Assembly (NCBI GenBank): GCA_948146395.1
Contig: OX411543.1
Span: 30,957,058 to 31,021,057, forward strand
Source: Fragum whitleyi
Taxonomy: Eukaryota; Mollusca; Bivalvia; Cardiida; Cardiidae
Length of the DNA stretch: 64,000 nucleotides
Direction of reading: 5' to 3'
How positions within the stretch are numbered: the stretch's first letter is position 1; each line of letters opens with the position of its first letter. The position numbers and the translations under genes are program-made. The notes beneath the pieces are model-generated. The model was not told the origin of the DNA, did not search any database, and saw only the letters and a list, made by a program, of their open reading frames with translations. Positions 34,050 through 45,500 of this stretch are shown here, in pieces.

Positions 34050-34830
34050 AAAGTCCAGTTGGGCTATTGTTGTGGCCTTGTGTCCGTCATGATTGCATAT
34101 GTGTGTCTGTTAACTTTTTTTAAACATCTTCTTCTCTAAAACCACTGGGCCAATTTTTATGAAACTTTAACAGAATGTTTCTAGGGTGGCCCTTTTCAAA
34201 AATGGTGTGCAAAATTTTGATAGGCCAATAAATATGGGCATGGCAGGGCGGGGCTTATTTTGAGTCCGAAATCTTTTAACGATATTTCCTGAACAACTTG
34301 GCAAATTTCAATGACACATTACCAGAATCTTCCTTGGGTGACCCTTTTCAAGAATTGTTTGCGAAATTTTGATTGGCCCACAAATGTGGGTGTGGCAGGG
34401 TGGGCTTAGTTTCAGCCCGAAATCTTTGAACAACATCTCCTCATGAGCCAATGGAAATTTTACCAGACATTTCCTATGACGTTCCTTTTCAAAAACCAAT
34501 TGCCAAATTTTGATTTACACCTTAATATGGGCAGGGCATTGGGAGGCTTACTTTGAGCCCGAAATCTTCGACCGACACTTTCTCCTGAACCACTGGGCCA
34601 ATTTCAATGAAACTTTGCAATAATGTTCACCAGGTGATCCTTTTCAAAAATATATTGTGAAATGAATATGGGTGTGGCAGTGCAAGGCTTATTTCAGTCC
34701 GAAATCTTTGAACAACATCTCCTCCTAAACCACTAGGCTGATTTCAATGAAACTTTACCAGCATGTATTTTTGGTGAGCCTCTTCAAAAATTTTACACAA
34801 AATTGTGATTGACTCCTAAAAAATGGGCCT
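34050..34830. repeat. Tandem-repeat element, family T, copy 7
   Basis: Degraded head (GAAAGTCCAGTTGGGCTATT, GTGTCCGTCAT) and units of the copy 5 type (AATATGGGCATGGCAGGG, GAGTCCGAAATCTTT, ACCACTGGGCCAAT). Confidence 0.6.
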
Positions 34831-35480
34831 GACAGGGAAGATCATGTTCAAGTAAGTGTAAAGTGGGGTCAAAAATGGGTTCAAGGGGTCAAAATTTTTG
34901 AAAAACTTTGTGTGCACTGCAGAGGCCACATTTTTGGCTCAAATGTTTTGAAACTTGGTCAGAATATTTGTTCCATAAAATCTTGGTCAAGTTCGAAATT
35001 GGTTCAAGTGGGGGTCAAAATGGGGTCAAGGGGTCAAAAAATAGAAAAACCTAGTGTGCACACTACAGGTCTCATTTTTGGCTCAAATGTCTTGAAACTT
35101 GGCCTGAATGTTTGTATCTATCAAATCTTTGCCATGTTTGGAATTTGGCCAAGTGGGGTCAAAAATGGGGTCAATAGCTCAAAGTTTAGAAAATCCTTGT
35201 GTGCACTCTTAGAGGTCACATTTTTTATCCATATGTCTAAAAACATGGTCAGAATGTGAGTCTCCATCACATATCGGTGCAGATCAAAATTTGGTCTAGT
35301 GAGGCCAAAAATGGATTCAAGGGGTCAAATTTAGAAAATCCTTTTGTGAACAGTAGAGGCCACATTTTCGACTCAAATGTTTTGAAACTTGGTCAGACTA
35401 TTTGTCTCCATGAAATCTTTGTCAAGTTCAAAATTGGGTCAAGCTGGATCAAAAATGGGGTGACTGAATCATATGAGAAT
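34831..35480. repeat. Tandem array with ~145-bp unit (family T, copy 8a)
   Basis: Four to five units carry TTGTGTGCACT, AGAGGCCACATTTTTGGCTC, AAATGTTTTGAAACTTGGTC, CAAGTTCGAAATTGG and TGGGGTCAAAAATGGG. Short frames containing KLGQN come from these units. Confidence 0.7.
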
Positions 35481-35484
35481 AATT

Positions 35485-35815
35485 TCTAGGTACTTCTTCC
35501 AACAGTATTTTCACACTTATATCCAGTATATACTTACATTAGAATGCACATATATTCAGGCTGATCTTAATCTATACTGTCTTCTAAAGCCTTGTGAAGG
35601 CCTACAGCTAGAAATACCTTGATCGGCAAAGGAAGGGTTAATAATCACCCAAAATAGCTGTTTTCATTTGGAATTAAATTAAAAGATTTTCTTTTTTTTT
35701 CAAAGTTCATCTTCTTGCAAACTTTCTACTAAGTGCATTATCGCACTTATAAAAAAATTGTTCACACAAACTCACTTCAAACTTTCTGTTTGCAAATAGA
35801 TTGCAGGAACACATT
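35485..35815. other. Spacer between T arrays
   Basis: AT-rich, CpG-poor; nothing recognised. Confidence 0.3.
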
Positions 35816-35817
35816 TT

Positions 35818-36788
35818 TTTAGCTCACCTGAGCAAGAAGTGCAATTGTGATCGAGCTTTGTCCGGTGTCTGTCATCCAGTTGTCCGTCAACATCTTGTGT
35901 GCACTTCAGAGGCCACATTTTTAGCCCTAATATCTTGAAACTTGGTCACAAAGTTTGTCTCTATTAAATCTCGGTCAAGTTCGGAATTGGGTCAAGTGTG
36001 GTCAAAAATGGTGTCAAGGGGTCAAATCTTAGAAAAACACAGTGTGCACTCTAGAGGCCATTTTTTTTTTTACCCTAATGTCTTGAAACTTGATCAGAAT
36101 GTTTGTCTCAATCATATCTCAGTCAATTTTGTAATTGGGTCAAGTGGGGTCAAAAATAGGGTCTAGGGGTCCAATCTTAGAAAAACCTTGTGTACATTTA
36201 GAGGCCACATTTTTGGCCCAAATGTTATGAAACTTGGTCAGAATGTTTGTCTCTATCAAATCTGTCTCAAAGTTGAAATTGGGTTAAGCAGGGTCAAAAA
36301 TGGGTTCAAGGGGTTAAATCTTAGAAAAAAACTTGTGTGCACTCTTGAGGCCACATTTTTGGTTCAAATATCTTGAAACTTGGTCAGAATGTTTGTCCCC
36401 ATCAAATCTAAGTCATGTTCGAAATTGGGTCAAGTGGGGTCAAAAATGGGGTCAAATCTTAGAAAAACATTGTGTGCACTCTAGAGGCCACATTCTTGGC
36501 CCAAATGTCTTGAAACTTGGTCAGAATATTTGTCTCCATCAATTTTTGGTCAAGTTTGAAATTTGGTCAAGCGGGTCAAGTATGGGGTCTAGGGGTAAAA
36601 TCTTAGAAAAACCTTGTGTGCACTCTAGAAACTTCATTTTTGGTCCAAATCTCTTGAAACCTGGTCAAAATGTTTGTCTCTATCAAAATATTGGTCAAAT
36701 TCAAAATTGGGTCAATGGGGGTCAAAAATGGGTTCAAGGGTCAAATCTTAGAAAAACACAGTGTGCACTCTAGGGGTCACACTTTTGG
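35818..36788. repeat. Tandem-repeat element, family T, copy 8b
   Basis: Head TTTTAGCTCACCTGAGCAAG, TTGTCCGGTGTCTG, TTGTCCGTCAACATC, then six to seven ~145-bp units as in copy 8a. The array is cut at GGTCACACTTTTGGC and resumes at 38,776 with ACTTTTGGCCCAAATG, so it originally continued to about 38,905. Confidence 0.75.
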
Positions 36789-38775
36789 CCATCTTGTCGA
36801 GCCAAGGGTTACGAACGTTTAACTTATCTTACCCTTGGCTGATTGAATGGGTATTTTCTGTACGCGTGACGTCACAGAACGGAAAACGCGGCGGACCAAT
36901 CAGTAACCTTCTTACAAAAAGGTTCGAAAGCGGGTGGCATGTTAGGTCAATATGCCCCGCGGCTACTTGCCAGATGTGAATTTAACCCTTAGAATTGCGC
37001 TTAACCCCTTCAGTTTAAAGTGACACTTAGTAAGACTGAAATACACAATCAAAAAAGCTGTGCGAAATTCCTTTATCTTGTCAAATGACAACTAGTGTGT
37101 CAATTTACTTTTTAATAATTTGATGGTACATTGAAAGGTTCTCAAATTCAGCTTTTTTTGCCCGCGATGTATTACGGTATTTTCAATGTTTATTTGAAAT
37201 TTAAATTTATTTAATCCATCAATAACGGTTTAAATTTACACTGTTTTTTTAACCTCATCGAAGGGAAACTCCAATAAAGCAGACTGTTTCTATATTGAGT
37301 GCGCGAAATTTTGGAAATTGAAATGAATTCAATAATTAAGCTGTCACAAAGAAATAATTTATAGAAATGTAGAAATGATAATTAAGTTCAACTTTTAAAT
37401 TAATTCTTTATTTCAGAAAATTTCCCCCATCTTTTCCATCAGGTTTTTCTTGAAGCACATAAGACGACCTAAGAGAAATAAATAGAATTTTTTATATATT
37501 TATTTATTTTAATTTGAAAGATACCTGTGTTGTAGGTAGTCACAACGTTTCGATAAATTTAGAATTTAAACTTGCTACAAAACAATTTTTTCGCGACGTT
37601 TTAGACGAAACAATACCGTGCAATGTTCAATCAAAATCGAATAACGCATTTTTTTCTTAATAAAAAGGGGGGGGATTATTTGATTTTCATTTCTTATATA
37701 TTTGAAATATTCGTAAATTGTGATTGGGCAGTCAAAAATCTCGTGGCTACAGCTTATTCAAGTTATGATTAAGTAGTTTTGGTCGCCCGTTGACTATATT
37801 CTATATATCATGGAAATTTATTTGATTTCAATATAAAACAAAAAATAACAAACTGGCCAATTTTTCCTCATATTTTTATGTCATTAATTTTTTTTTAAAG
37901 GGGGTCAAACTTTTCTTCTTTTGAACAATTTTTAGATTTTTTTTATATTGCTGAAAATTGTTACTTGTGACTTATTCCAAATTACTTCTTACTTCTACTT
38001 CTTACTTTTCTTACTCCCAAATATATTACGGAATTGATTTACGACGCGATGGAGTGTTGGTGTGTATGCGGTGGTGGTGGTGGGGGAAATAGATTAACTC
38101 AAAACCATTTCATGTTATTTTTAAGTCGACAAAAATAGTATAGGGATTAAAAAACATCACCTAAAATTTCTTGTCTTCTTTTTTTGAAATTAGAATGTGT
38201 TTAAAAATTGAAACAGTCTAAGATTTTATCATCTAGTAGTGCCTTAACTTGACTGTTGGGAAGTGCACATGTTTTATTTAAGTTTTGATAATAACGCACG
38301 ACATTGAGGACAGGGTGTGATTTAATAACAGTACTTTCTTTTTTTCATATATTGCAAATAGAGTAATTTTAGTTTACATAGAAATATTATAAGAATAAAG
38401 ACAACGTTCAATAATCACGAAAACAAACGCTAAATAGCATTGAAATAAATAATGATAAAAGGAATTGAATTATATTTTGTTGATTTATTAAATCAACCAG
38501 TCACCAAATAAAATCATACAAAAAAGCGACGCGTTTCGTCTTAACCAGGAATGAAGGGATTATCTACACAGTCGTCGGTATACAAAAGGTTGCCATAGAA
38601 ATTAAACGGTACAGATGCTGTTTGTAAGAAGCTCTCTGATTGGCAGTTACAGAAATCGCGTTTGACCTTTTGATTGGTCGGCTAGAAATAAATCGTACAG
38701 AATTTACCTATTCATTCAGTCAAGGGGTATTCGAGAAGATCTTATCGATTCGATACCCCTTGACTCGTGAAGATG
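36789..38775. mobile_element. ~2-kb TIR DNA transposon (family H), non-autonomous, in a T array
   Basis: Left end CATCTTGTCGAGCCAAGGGT; right end, on the opposite strand, CATCTTCACGAGTCAAGGGG. The target sequence ACTTTTGGC is present directly before and after (36781-36789 and 38776-38784, depending on where the shared C is placed), an 8-10 bp duplication; the symmetric ends favour 9 bp, as in Mutator-like elements. Subterminal regions contain matching inverted motifs (GACCAATCAGTAACC left, GATTGGCAGTTAC right). The interior is AT-rich with no transposase frame. CpGs are abundant, unlike the host array, so the insertion is recent. Confidence 0.85.
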
Positions 38776-38905
38776 ACTTTTGGCCCAAATGCCTTGAAAC
38801 TTGGTTAGAATGTTTGTCTCCATCAAACCTTGGTAAAGTTCAAAATTGGGTCAAGACGGGTCAAAAATGAGGTCAAGGGGTCAAACTTATTGAAATCATT
38901 GTGTG
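38776..38905. repeat. Continuation of the 8b tandem array
   Basis: ACTTTTGGCCCAAATGCCTT, GAAACTTGGTTAGAATG and TGGGTCAAGACGGGTC continue the unit interrupted at 36,788. Confidence 0.75.
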
Positions 38906-39905
38906 CACTCTTTGATTATAAATTCTGTTTCTTGGTCAGAATGTGTGTCTTGAAATCTTACACAAGTGTGATAGAGAGTTAAAAACTTTTTACAGTACTT
39001 TAGAGGCAACATATTTGTCTGAAATGTTAACCTCTTGATATCTTTGACTTTTGAAAACCATGCATCAGATGAGGGCTTAAGGGCCAATGTCCCTCTTATT
39101 TATTCAAGGAGTTTGTAGGATGTTTGCAGAAAATGGATTTTCTGCTGCAGGCACATGTTAAATTGAAGCTAAATGTTCTCGCAAACAGATAAGTTTGTGG
39201 CAAATTTGCAGCATACTTTGTATTTCTATAAGGGTTTGTTTACTTATGTGTTAGGATTATGATATATATAAATCAATGTAATAATTTAACACTGTGTTTT
39301 TGATTCTTAATTCATCCATGCACAGTGTGCTTATGGTGAGCTTTTGTGATACATTGTCCTCTGTCTATGGTACAGTGTCAAGTATGCCATCAACAATTCC
39401 TTCTAACCTGACTATGAGTTTCAAGTTGTAAAGACTTTCTTCAATTTATCTATGGCATATATGGGATCCAATACATTAGGGCTACAAAGATATTTTCAAA
39501 GATTTGATCATGTACAAATCTATCTTCTACAACATAGGACCAATTTTCAAGATACTGTGATAATTTAATATACATGTACTTTGGTAGACATGAACATGGC
39601 AATGGGAATCACTGCAAACTTTTCTTGCAAACAGATAAGTTTATGGGGTTCTTTATCTGAAAATTCTGGATTTCTGTAAGGGTATCTTTTAACATTATAT
39701 ACCCCCCCCACCACCAAAAAAACAAAACAACAATAAATAGATAAATATAGAAAAAAAATTATAATCATGATAGGCAAAATAAGGCCATCCGCAAGGTGCA
39801 AAAAGTATCAACCCTGGTCAAACCAAAATCGCTCTGACAGGGATTTTTTTTGTTTTCTGTATAGTTTCTGAATGTAGAATTATTAAACTACCTTACTTGG
39901 AAATT
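38906..39905. other. Unassigned CpG-poor DNA
   Basis: No gene is recognised. Two stretches, near 39,175 and 39,625, share TTCT(C/T)GCAAACAGATAAGTTT and look like an old duplication. A fragment of the family M core, CAACCCTGGTCAAACC, lies near 39,808. Confidence 0.35.
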
Positions 39906-39909
39906 ATAC

Positions 39910-40190
39910 TGCTGTCATAGCACAGTTGGTAGCACATCAAACTTAATCTAGAGGTCCTGAGTTTGATCCCTGATGGGGGCACTCGTTCTTTCAGACTATT
40001 TGTCTCCCACCTATGGGTCGATAATCATAGACCTATTTGGGATAGCAGCTGGAGACTGGGAAAGAATGTAATGTTAGTACTGGTGTGAGAAATACAAGGA
40101 ATCCATTGTTAGGTGCTCCAGCCAATGGAATATAACTGACAAAATGTTGAAAACGGTGTAAAACCCTATTGAAAAAGAAAAAAATGGGAA
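39910..40190 (+). mobile_element. SINE family S1, CpG-decayed full-length copy
   Basis: A complete S1 whose head reads GCTGTCATAGCACAGTTGGT, ATCTAGAGGTCCTGAGTTTG and ATCCCTGATGGGGGCACTCG. Nearly every CpG of the intact copies is TG or CA here. The body and AAACCCTATTGAAAAAG tail are otherwise well kept. It is evidence for past methylation of this region. Confidence 0.85.
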
Positions 40191-40194
40191 ATTA

Positions 40195-40840
40195 TCCCTG
40201 CTGAATCAAATATGTTTTTTCAAAAATTAGTCTCTTTTTGTGTGAGACATCACACATGAATTTTGATAGTGCAAACATATAGCAGTACAGATTAGTCAGA
40301 TTAGCAAGGAAAAACTAATTGTCAGCTTATTATATAAACCTGCTTAAATCATGATTATGTAATAAGTCTACTTCCTTCACTTACAAGAAAAAAATCAATA
40401 CAGTACTCTTTACAAGAGAAATGGTAGAAGTCTGTATAACTTCCTACCAGCCAAAAATTGTTCTTCAAATATATCATTTACATTCATTTTCAAACTTGAT
40501 CAGCTAATAATTTAAATTCATTTTTTTCTATCAAGATTCATGCACTTAGATTAGCTATTTCATTTGAGATTATATATCAATGAAATGTAATTATGAGAGA
40601 TAAAGAGAGGGTTTTTTTTTAATATGGAAGTTTGAAACAGAAAAAAATCATGTACAAATCTGCTTCACATATGCATACAGTGATAAGGTTTTTAGATTCA
40701 TACCTCAATGAATTAAAAGAAAACTCCCTTCATCTCTTAATAAAAACATTAAATAATAGAAATCAAAGCAAGAAATAGCAAGACATTTTGATCAATTTCA
40801 CATACCCATAGGGCAGACATTTCAAGGGCGAACCTGGCAT
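40195..40840. other. Unassigned CpG-poor DNA
   Basis: AT-rich; TTTCATACCTCAATGAAT-like motifs recur (about 4,827 and 40,700). No gene. Confidence 0.3.
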
Positions 40841-40844
40841 CTGG

Positions 40845-41100
40845 GCCTGCGGTAATAAAACTTTTCTCAAGCTCAACTTATAATTTTTTCAAATTTTGAA
40901 TTAAAATAAATGTATGAAATTATAAGATAATATCAATAAGCTGTTATTTAAAGCAACTTATTAATATTACCTTTCATGTTAATACATAAATATGAGGATT
41001 ACAACAGAGTTACAGCTTTAATCTCAAATTGAAATTTGAGAAAATTTAGAATTTAGCCTTAGAAAATTTTTATAACCTTGGGCCCCAATCTTTGCTTTGA
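40845..41100. repeat. Inverted-repeat element, family R, copy 1
   Basis: Left end GGTAATAAAACTTTTCTCAA and right end AGAAAATTTTTATAACCTTG are an imperfect inverted repeat. The left part (AAATTTTGAATTAAAATAAATG, AGCAACTTATTAATATTACC) is the reverse complement of 49,080-49,240. Confidence 0.5.
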
Positions 41101-41104
41101 GAAT

Positions 41105-41805
41105 GAATATACACTTGGTCTCTTGGAGTCATATTGTTGCCAGTTGAGCATGTTACCCGTGGATTTGTGATATTCCCTAAATAGTTTTACTACATCCAAA
41201 TCTGAGCCTCTAGCTTTGAAATTTAAAAAAGGTGTTTAAAGCCACTTATATCAATTTAGATCATATCATGGGGCTGTTCACTGCTTTCCGGATATCACAT
41301 TATACTAGATTGGGCTCTTAATTTTATTTCCAAAGGATGTACATCAATATGTCCAGTAGTGCAGAAGGAATTTCAACCAAAACCTTTAATTTTCATTGGA
41401 TAGTCAAGTCCTCCATCTAAATCCCAGAATTAAGCAGGAAAAAAGTTCCTACAGCTCATCATCCTGTTGATTATCAAATGTGAAAGACACCTTATGTCAG
41501 AAAGAATGGTCATATTTATGATAAAACCCATGACCATTTGATATTCAGTCCAGCCAACTGATTTCTCCTCAGTACTGGGCATCTCAAGTATTTTTAAGAG
41601 AGAAGATGTAAACAGTGCATTTGTGAACACTATTTAGCTGTAGAAATTGTTAAAAATGTCACACATGAAGCATGGATTTTTACATGGGTGTTGAAATTTT
41701 CTCATTTGTCCTTGGACAAGTTGATGGCTGAATTTCACTTATCCAACATGAAAATTGCTTATTCAAGTTTGAACTAAGGATACTTTATATGGGTTGAAAA
41801 TATTA
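41105..41805. other. Unassigned CpG-poor DNA, weak exon-like stretch on minus strand
   Basis: On the minus strand around 41,600-41,495 one frame reads EMPSTEEKSVGWTEYQMVMG and ends near AAG|GTGTCT, a usable donor. Too weak to call. Confidence 0.2.
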
Positions 41806-41807
41806 CC

Positions 41808-42604
41808 ATTTTATACCCCTGTCGAAGAAGGATAGTATTATGGGATCACCTGTGGCGTCCGGCCATCCTGGGGCGTGCACTTCTCTGTCCAGAGAGTAAC
41901 TCTATAACCTTATGTCCAATTTCTTAAAACTTGGAAGTGATATTCTCAGTGCAAGAACAAGAACCATTGGTATACCTGGCTTATTTTTGAGTTATTGCAA
42001 ATCTGATACAACTCATCAAGGAAAAGTGCAGTGCAAAAAAACCAAACAAACATGACCCCCACCTGCCTTATTATTTGAGTTATTGCCCTTTGTTGTTTTT
42101 TATACTTTGATCTTGTCCAGTGCATATCACTTAAATTATAGGAGCTATGATAATGAAACTTGATGGAAAGATAGATCTCATTATGGGAAGTGCAGTGCAA
42201 AAAAATACCCTTACCTGGGTTGTTATTTTTAGTTTTTGCCCTTTGTTGTTTTTCATACTTGGATCTTGTCCTTTGCATATTTCTTAAAGTATAGGAGTTA
42301 TGATAATGAAAATTGATAGGTAGATATATATTATTTTAAGGGAAAGTGCAGTGCAAAAGAACCATAACTTTACCTTGGTTATTTCTTTAGTTATTGCCCT
42401 TTGTAGTTTTTCATACTTGAATCTTGTCCAGAGCACATCTCTTAGAGTATTTAAGTACGATCATGACCTTCATGGGTAGATAGATCTCACCAAGGAGAAG
42501 TGCAGTACAAAAGAACCATAACTCTTACCTAGCTTAATTTTTGAGTTATTGCCCTTTGGATCTTGCCCAGAGCTTATCTCTAATAGTGCAAGAGCTATGA
42601 TCAT
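41808..42604. repeat. Tandem-repeat element, family T, copy 9
   Basis: Head TTTTATACCCCTGTCGAAGA and GGCGTCCGGCCATCCTGG; units of ~165 bp with TTTTGAGTTATTGCCCTTTG, TGTTTTTCATACTTGGATC, TTGTCCAG(T/A)GCATATC, AGGAGCTATGATAATGAAA and AAGTGCAGTGCAAAA. Confidence 0.65.
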
Positions 42605-42613
42605 AATAATGAT

Positions 42614-42708
42614 CATCTTCACAAGTCAAGGGGTTTCGAATCGATAGCTTCTTCTTGAATACCAGGTAAGATATGTAAAACGTTCAATACCCTTGGTCCG
42701 ATAATATG
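42614..42708. mobile_element. Family H deletion derivative, 95 bp, reverse orientation
   Basis: Starts CATCTTCACAAGTCAAGGGG, then TCGAATCGATAGC and AAGATATGTAAAACGTTC, ending ACCCTTGGTCCGATAATATG. It is the ends of the 36.8-kb element fused. Flanks AATAATGAT (42605-42613) and AACAATGAT (42709-42717) form a 9-bp duplication with one mismatch. Confidence 0.75.
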
Positions 42709-42719
42709 AACAATGATAT

Positions 42720-43145
42720 ACTCCTACTACAATTATTCATCTGTCTGTCTACACAATAATTGTCCAAAAGATATTCATTCAAAATCACTTCAATTCTACT
42801 CTAGGCCCAACGTTACATCAAGCTGTGTGATGGGTGTATCTTGTGACAATTTGATACCTTGGTGAAACTAGAAACAAATGAGTATTGAAAACATTGTGAT
42901 AAAAGGAGAAACTCCTTTTTTTCCTAACTACAATGTTTTCTATTTTAATATATTACTTTTACTGAAAATGCCTTACCCTGTAACATGAAACCACCTTCAA
43001 AGTCTGCAATTTAGTTATTGATATAAGACCAACTTGTACTTGAACAAGTTTTCAAGGAAAATCTACTCATCCACAGGCTAAAAAACCCAAGTTGTACAAG
43101 TCGAGCATGGGAATTCCACACCCCTGCAAGCAACAGTCTCATGTG
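42720..43145. other. Unassigned CpG-poor DNA
   Basis: Contains a hairpin of AACATTGTGATAAAAGGAGA-type sequence around 42,890-42,940 (TACAATGTTTTC partner). No gene. Confidence 0.3.
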
Positions 43146-43149
43146 TTCG

Positions 43150-43370
43150 GTCGGTAGAGTTTGATTCCAGACAGCAGCACTCATCCTTCCATAAATTGGT
43201 TGATAATCCTAGACCCAAGAGGGATACCTGCTGTAGGCTAGAAAAAGATGTACCGCTAATGTAAGTACTGGTGTTAGAATTACCAGGAATTTATTGTTAG
43301 GTGCTCATGTCACCACTATATAAATGAAAGATAGTTTAAAGTGTCGTAAAACCCTATTCAAACAAAATCA
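43150..43370 (+). mobile_element. SINE family S1, decayed
   Basis: GGTCGGTAGAGTTTGATTCC, GCAGCACTCATCC, GGTTGATAATCCTAGACCC, TAGGTGCTCATGTC and AAAACCCTATTCAAACAAAA; most of the tRNA head is deleted. Confidence 0.7.
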
Positions 43371-43415
43371 GTTGGTAAAGCTTCTTACTTCAAATCAAAA
43401 TGTATGTTATCATAT

Positions 43416-43670
43416 GTGACCTGTCACGCGAAAAGGGCCCATCCTGGCAGTGCGTAAAGTGGCAATCCCAGTCAGACTGTGGATTGCGCAGACTGACTAG
43501 GGTAAAAATTTTTGCACTTATTTTATTTTCCAATCTAGAATGAACAATCTACCTCCCTGTAAAAGGATTTTTGAATTGCAACCTGTGCTTGACTTATGCT
43601 GGACCCAGTCTGTTTTCAATTATTTATTTTACAGAGTTCCAAGATGGTCCCTTTTTGCGTGACGGGTCAT
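43416..43670. mobile_element. Miniature TIR element, family M, well-preserved copy
   Basis: Left GTGACCTGTCACGCGAAAAG, right CTTTTTGCGTGACGGGTCAT. The core hairpin CCAGTCAGACTG...CAGACTGACTAGG is present. CATATG borders both sides, consistent with a short AT-rich target duplication. Confidence 0.8.
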
Positions 43671-43889
43671 ATGTTTAATTCCCAGGCTAAAAAACTAAGT
43701 ATTTTTTAGGATGAAACTTCTGATAAAAACATACATGTAGGTTGAAAAAGCTATTTTTGACCCCAATATAAAACTTCATATTGTTTCTTATAGGCTTATA
43801 TAATATTAATTGTGTGACCTGTCAGTCGAAGCGATATTCCAGATAGTGATTAAATTGTCGACACAAATCTGGCTGTGGACTTTAAGTAG

Positions 43890-44290
43890 AGAGGGGGGAT
43901 CACCTTTGGCTTCCACTGTTTAGTCCGGAGCATATTTCTGACACCGTTTGTCGGATTGACTTGAAACTTTGAAGTTATGTTCCTTTTATGATAATGGATA
44001 GCAGAGCACAAGAACAACGACTCTACCTAGCTTAATGTTTTTAGGTATTTCCCTTTGATGCTTTTCAAACTTGGACATCCAGCTGTGTAATTGGCTTATC
44101 TTGTGACAATTGGCCACCTTATTTAATCTTGTATGGTCATTTTACCTTTCTGCAAATGCCCCTTGAAAGAAAGGATGTAATATTTGATGGTTTGTGGTGC
44201 CAATATCCAGCTGGCGGGTGGATCTTTCTGTGTCAGAAGCATAACTTTGTCCCCTTATGTCTGATTGACTTGAACCTAGGCAATTCATTC
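43890..44290. repeat. Tandem-repeat element, family T, copy 10 (partial)
   Basis: GGGGGGATCACCTTTGGC, GTCCGGAGCATATTTCTGAC, then units sharing TTGACTTGAA, TTTCATGAT/TTTTATGATAAT and ATCTTGTGACAATTGG. Confidence 0.45.
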
Positions 44291-45087
44291 CTTTCATGAT
44301 TATAGGTCAGTTTACACATTCATGATTTTTGGCTACAGTGCCCCTACGATTTGCTACAATTTGTAAAATTGTCATGTACCATGGTGATTTGTAGTACAAC
44401 CGTGGTGACACTCAATGTTTTGTGATAATTCAGGAAATTCCATGTTGGTGCTACGGAAGTTTTAAACTGTTTAAAACATTCATGGCAAATTGTGGTGGTT
44501 ATTGGACGTGGCCTAATTCATAGCACAACCGTAGCAAAATCTTGCTGATTCGTACTGACACTGAAGCTATATTCGGGACAATTCATGAGAGATCATAGCC
44601 AGTCACGGAATCCCACATTATGAATTCTCACGATTCACCAAGAATTGTGTACAGTTGTCGTACGAATCATCCAAGGTTTCACTGCGGAGCTTCATGATTG
44701 GCCATGACCAAGGCTGCTTAGAATCCTACTAGTACCCTATCAAACCTTACGAGCATTGTGCGACTGCGGTCAATCCTCATTGACCATAGCGTTGCCGTCA
44801 TGATTGTCATTGATTCGTAGAAATACCTTATAGACACAGTACTTAAATTGTGTACATTCTTACTGGAATTGTAGTGGTTCTGAATATTTCTTCTTTTGGC
44901 CACGATTCATCCCGATCCATTCCAATTTCTCTGACCATGAGAAATTTGGGTGAATTGTGGTGAATCAGAGAGAAAATCGAGAATGTGTAAAGAGGTCTTA
45001 AGAAGTGAAGTTGGCAAGAAAAGTAACTCTACCATTCTTAATTTTTGAGTTATGTCCCTTTGTTGTTTTTAATACTTGGGCATCCAG
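44291..45087. other. Unassigned DNA
   Basis: Repeated forms of CATGATTTTTGGC, ATTCGTACGAC and GATTCATGGCAA-type sequence on both strands make it look like a decayed repeat, but no family is recognised. CpG is somewhat higher than in the rest of the domain. Confidence 0.3.
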
Positions 45088-45099
45088 CACAGCAACAGG

Positions 45100-45401
45100 A
45101 CCAGCCCAATTAGCTCAGTTGGTAGAGCACCGGACTTCAAAACCATTGGAGTTTGGTGGCGTGGGTTCGATTCCCGAGCTGGTACACTAATAAAAACTAA
45201 TTGTCTTTCGGATGAGACATTAAATTGAGGCCCTGTGAGACGGTCCTTTACACCGAGCACGTTAAAGAACCATGGCGGATCTCAGCAGTAGTTTCGTCAT
45301 GTATCCTTGCACTATCCCCCGTAACAACTAACCGTCTTCTGGGGGCGTTGCTCATATGGGCATGTGCTACGGTAGCCAAGATAAATAAACGGAAATACAC
45401 A
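45100..45401 (+). mobile_element. tRNA-derived SINE, family B, with 12-bp target duplication
   Basis: The head has A-box TTAGCTCAGTTGGTAGAGC and B-box GTGGGTTCGATTCCCGAGC (45,100-45,183). The body is TGTCTTTCGGATGAGACATT, GTCCTTTACACCGAGCACG and TTAAAGAACCATGG; the tail is AATAAACGGAAATACACA. CACAGCAACAGG flanks the element exactly (45088-45099 and 45402-45413). This body is unlike S1, so it is a separate SINE family. Confidence 0.9.
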
Positions 45402-45500
45402 CACAGCAACAGGCCTATCTCATGACAATTTGTTACCATGTTGACATATCAAATCCGGCTAACCTCTAATGAAATCAAAGATTTTTGAAATACGGATTAA

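Noticed and set aside
34912..36773. Several frames of 60-146 codons with recurring KLGQN-type peptides
   Set aside because: Each follows the ~145-bp tandem unit and has frame changes and stops between units; repeat-derived.
27893..36788. A CRISPR-like array, because of regularly spaced similar units
   Set aside because: Units are 145-170 bp, diverge along their whole length and have no short-repeat/unique-spacer pattern; the genome is eukaryotic.
36789..38775. A transposase gene inside the ~2-kb element
   Set aside because: No frame longer than about 75 codons and no recognisable catalytic motif.
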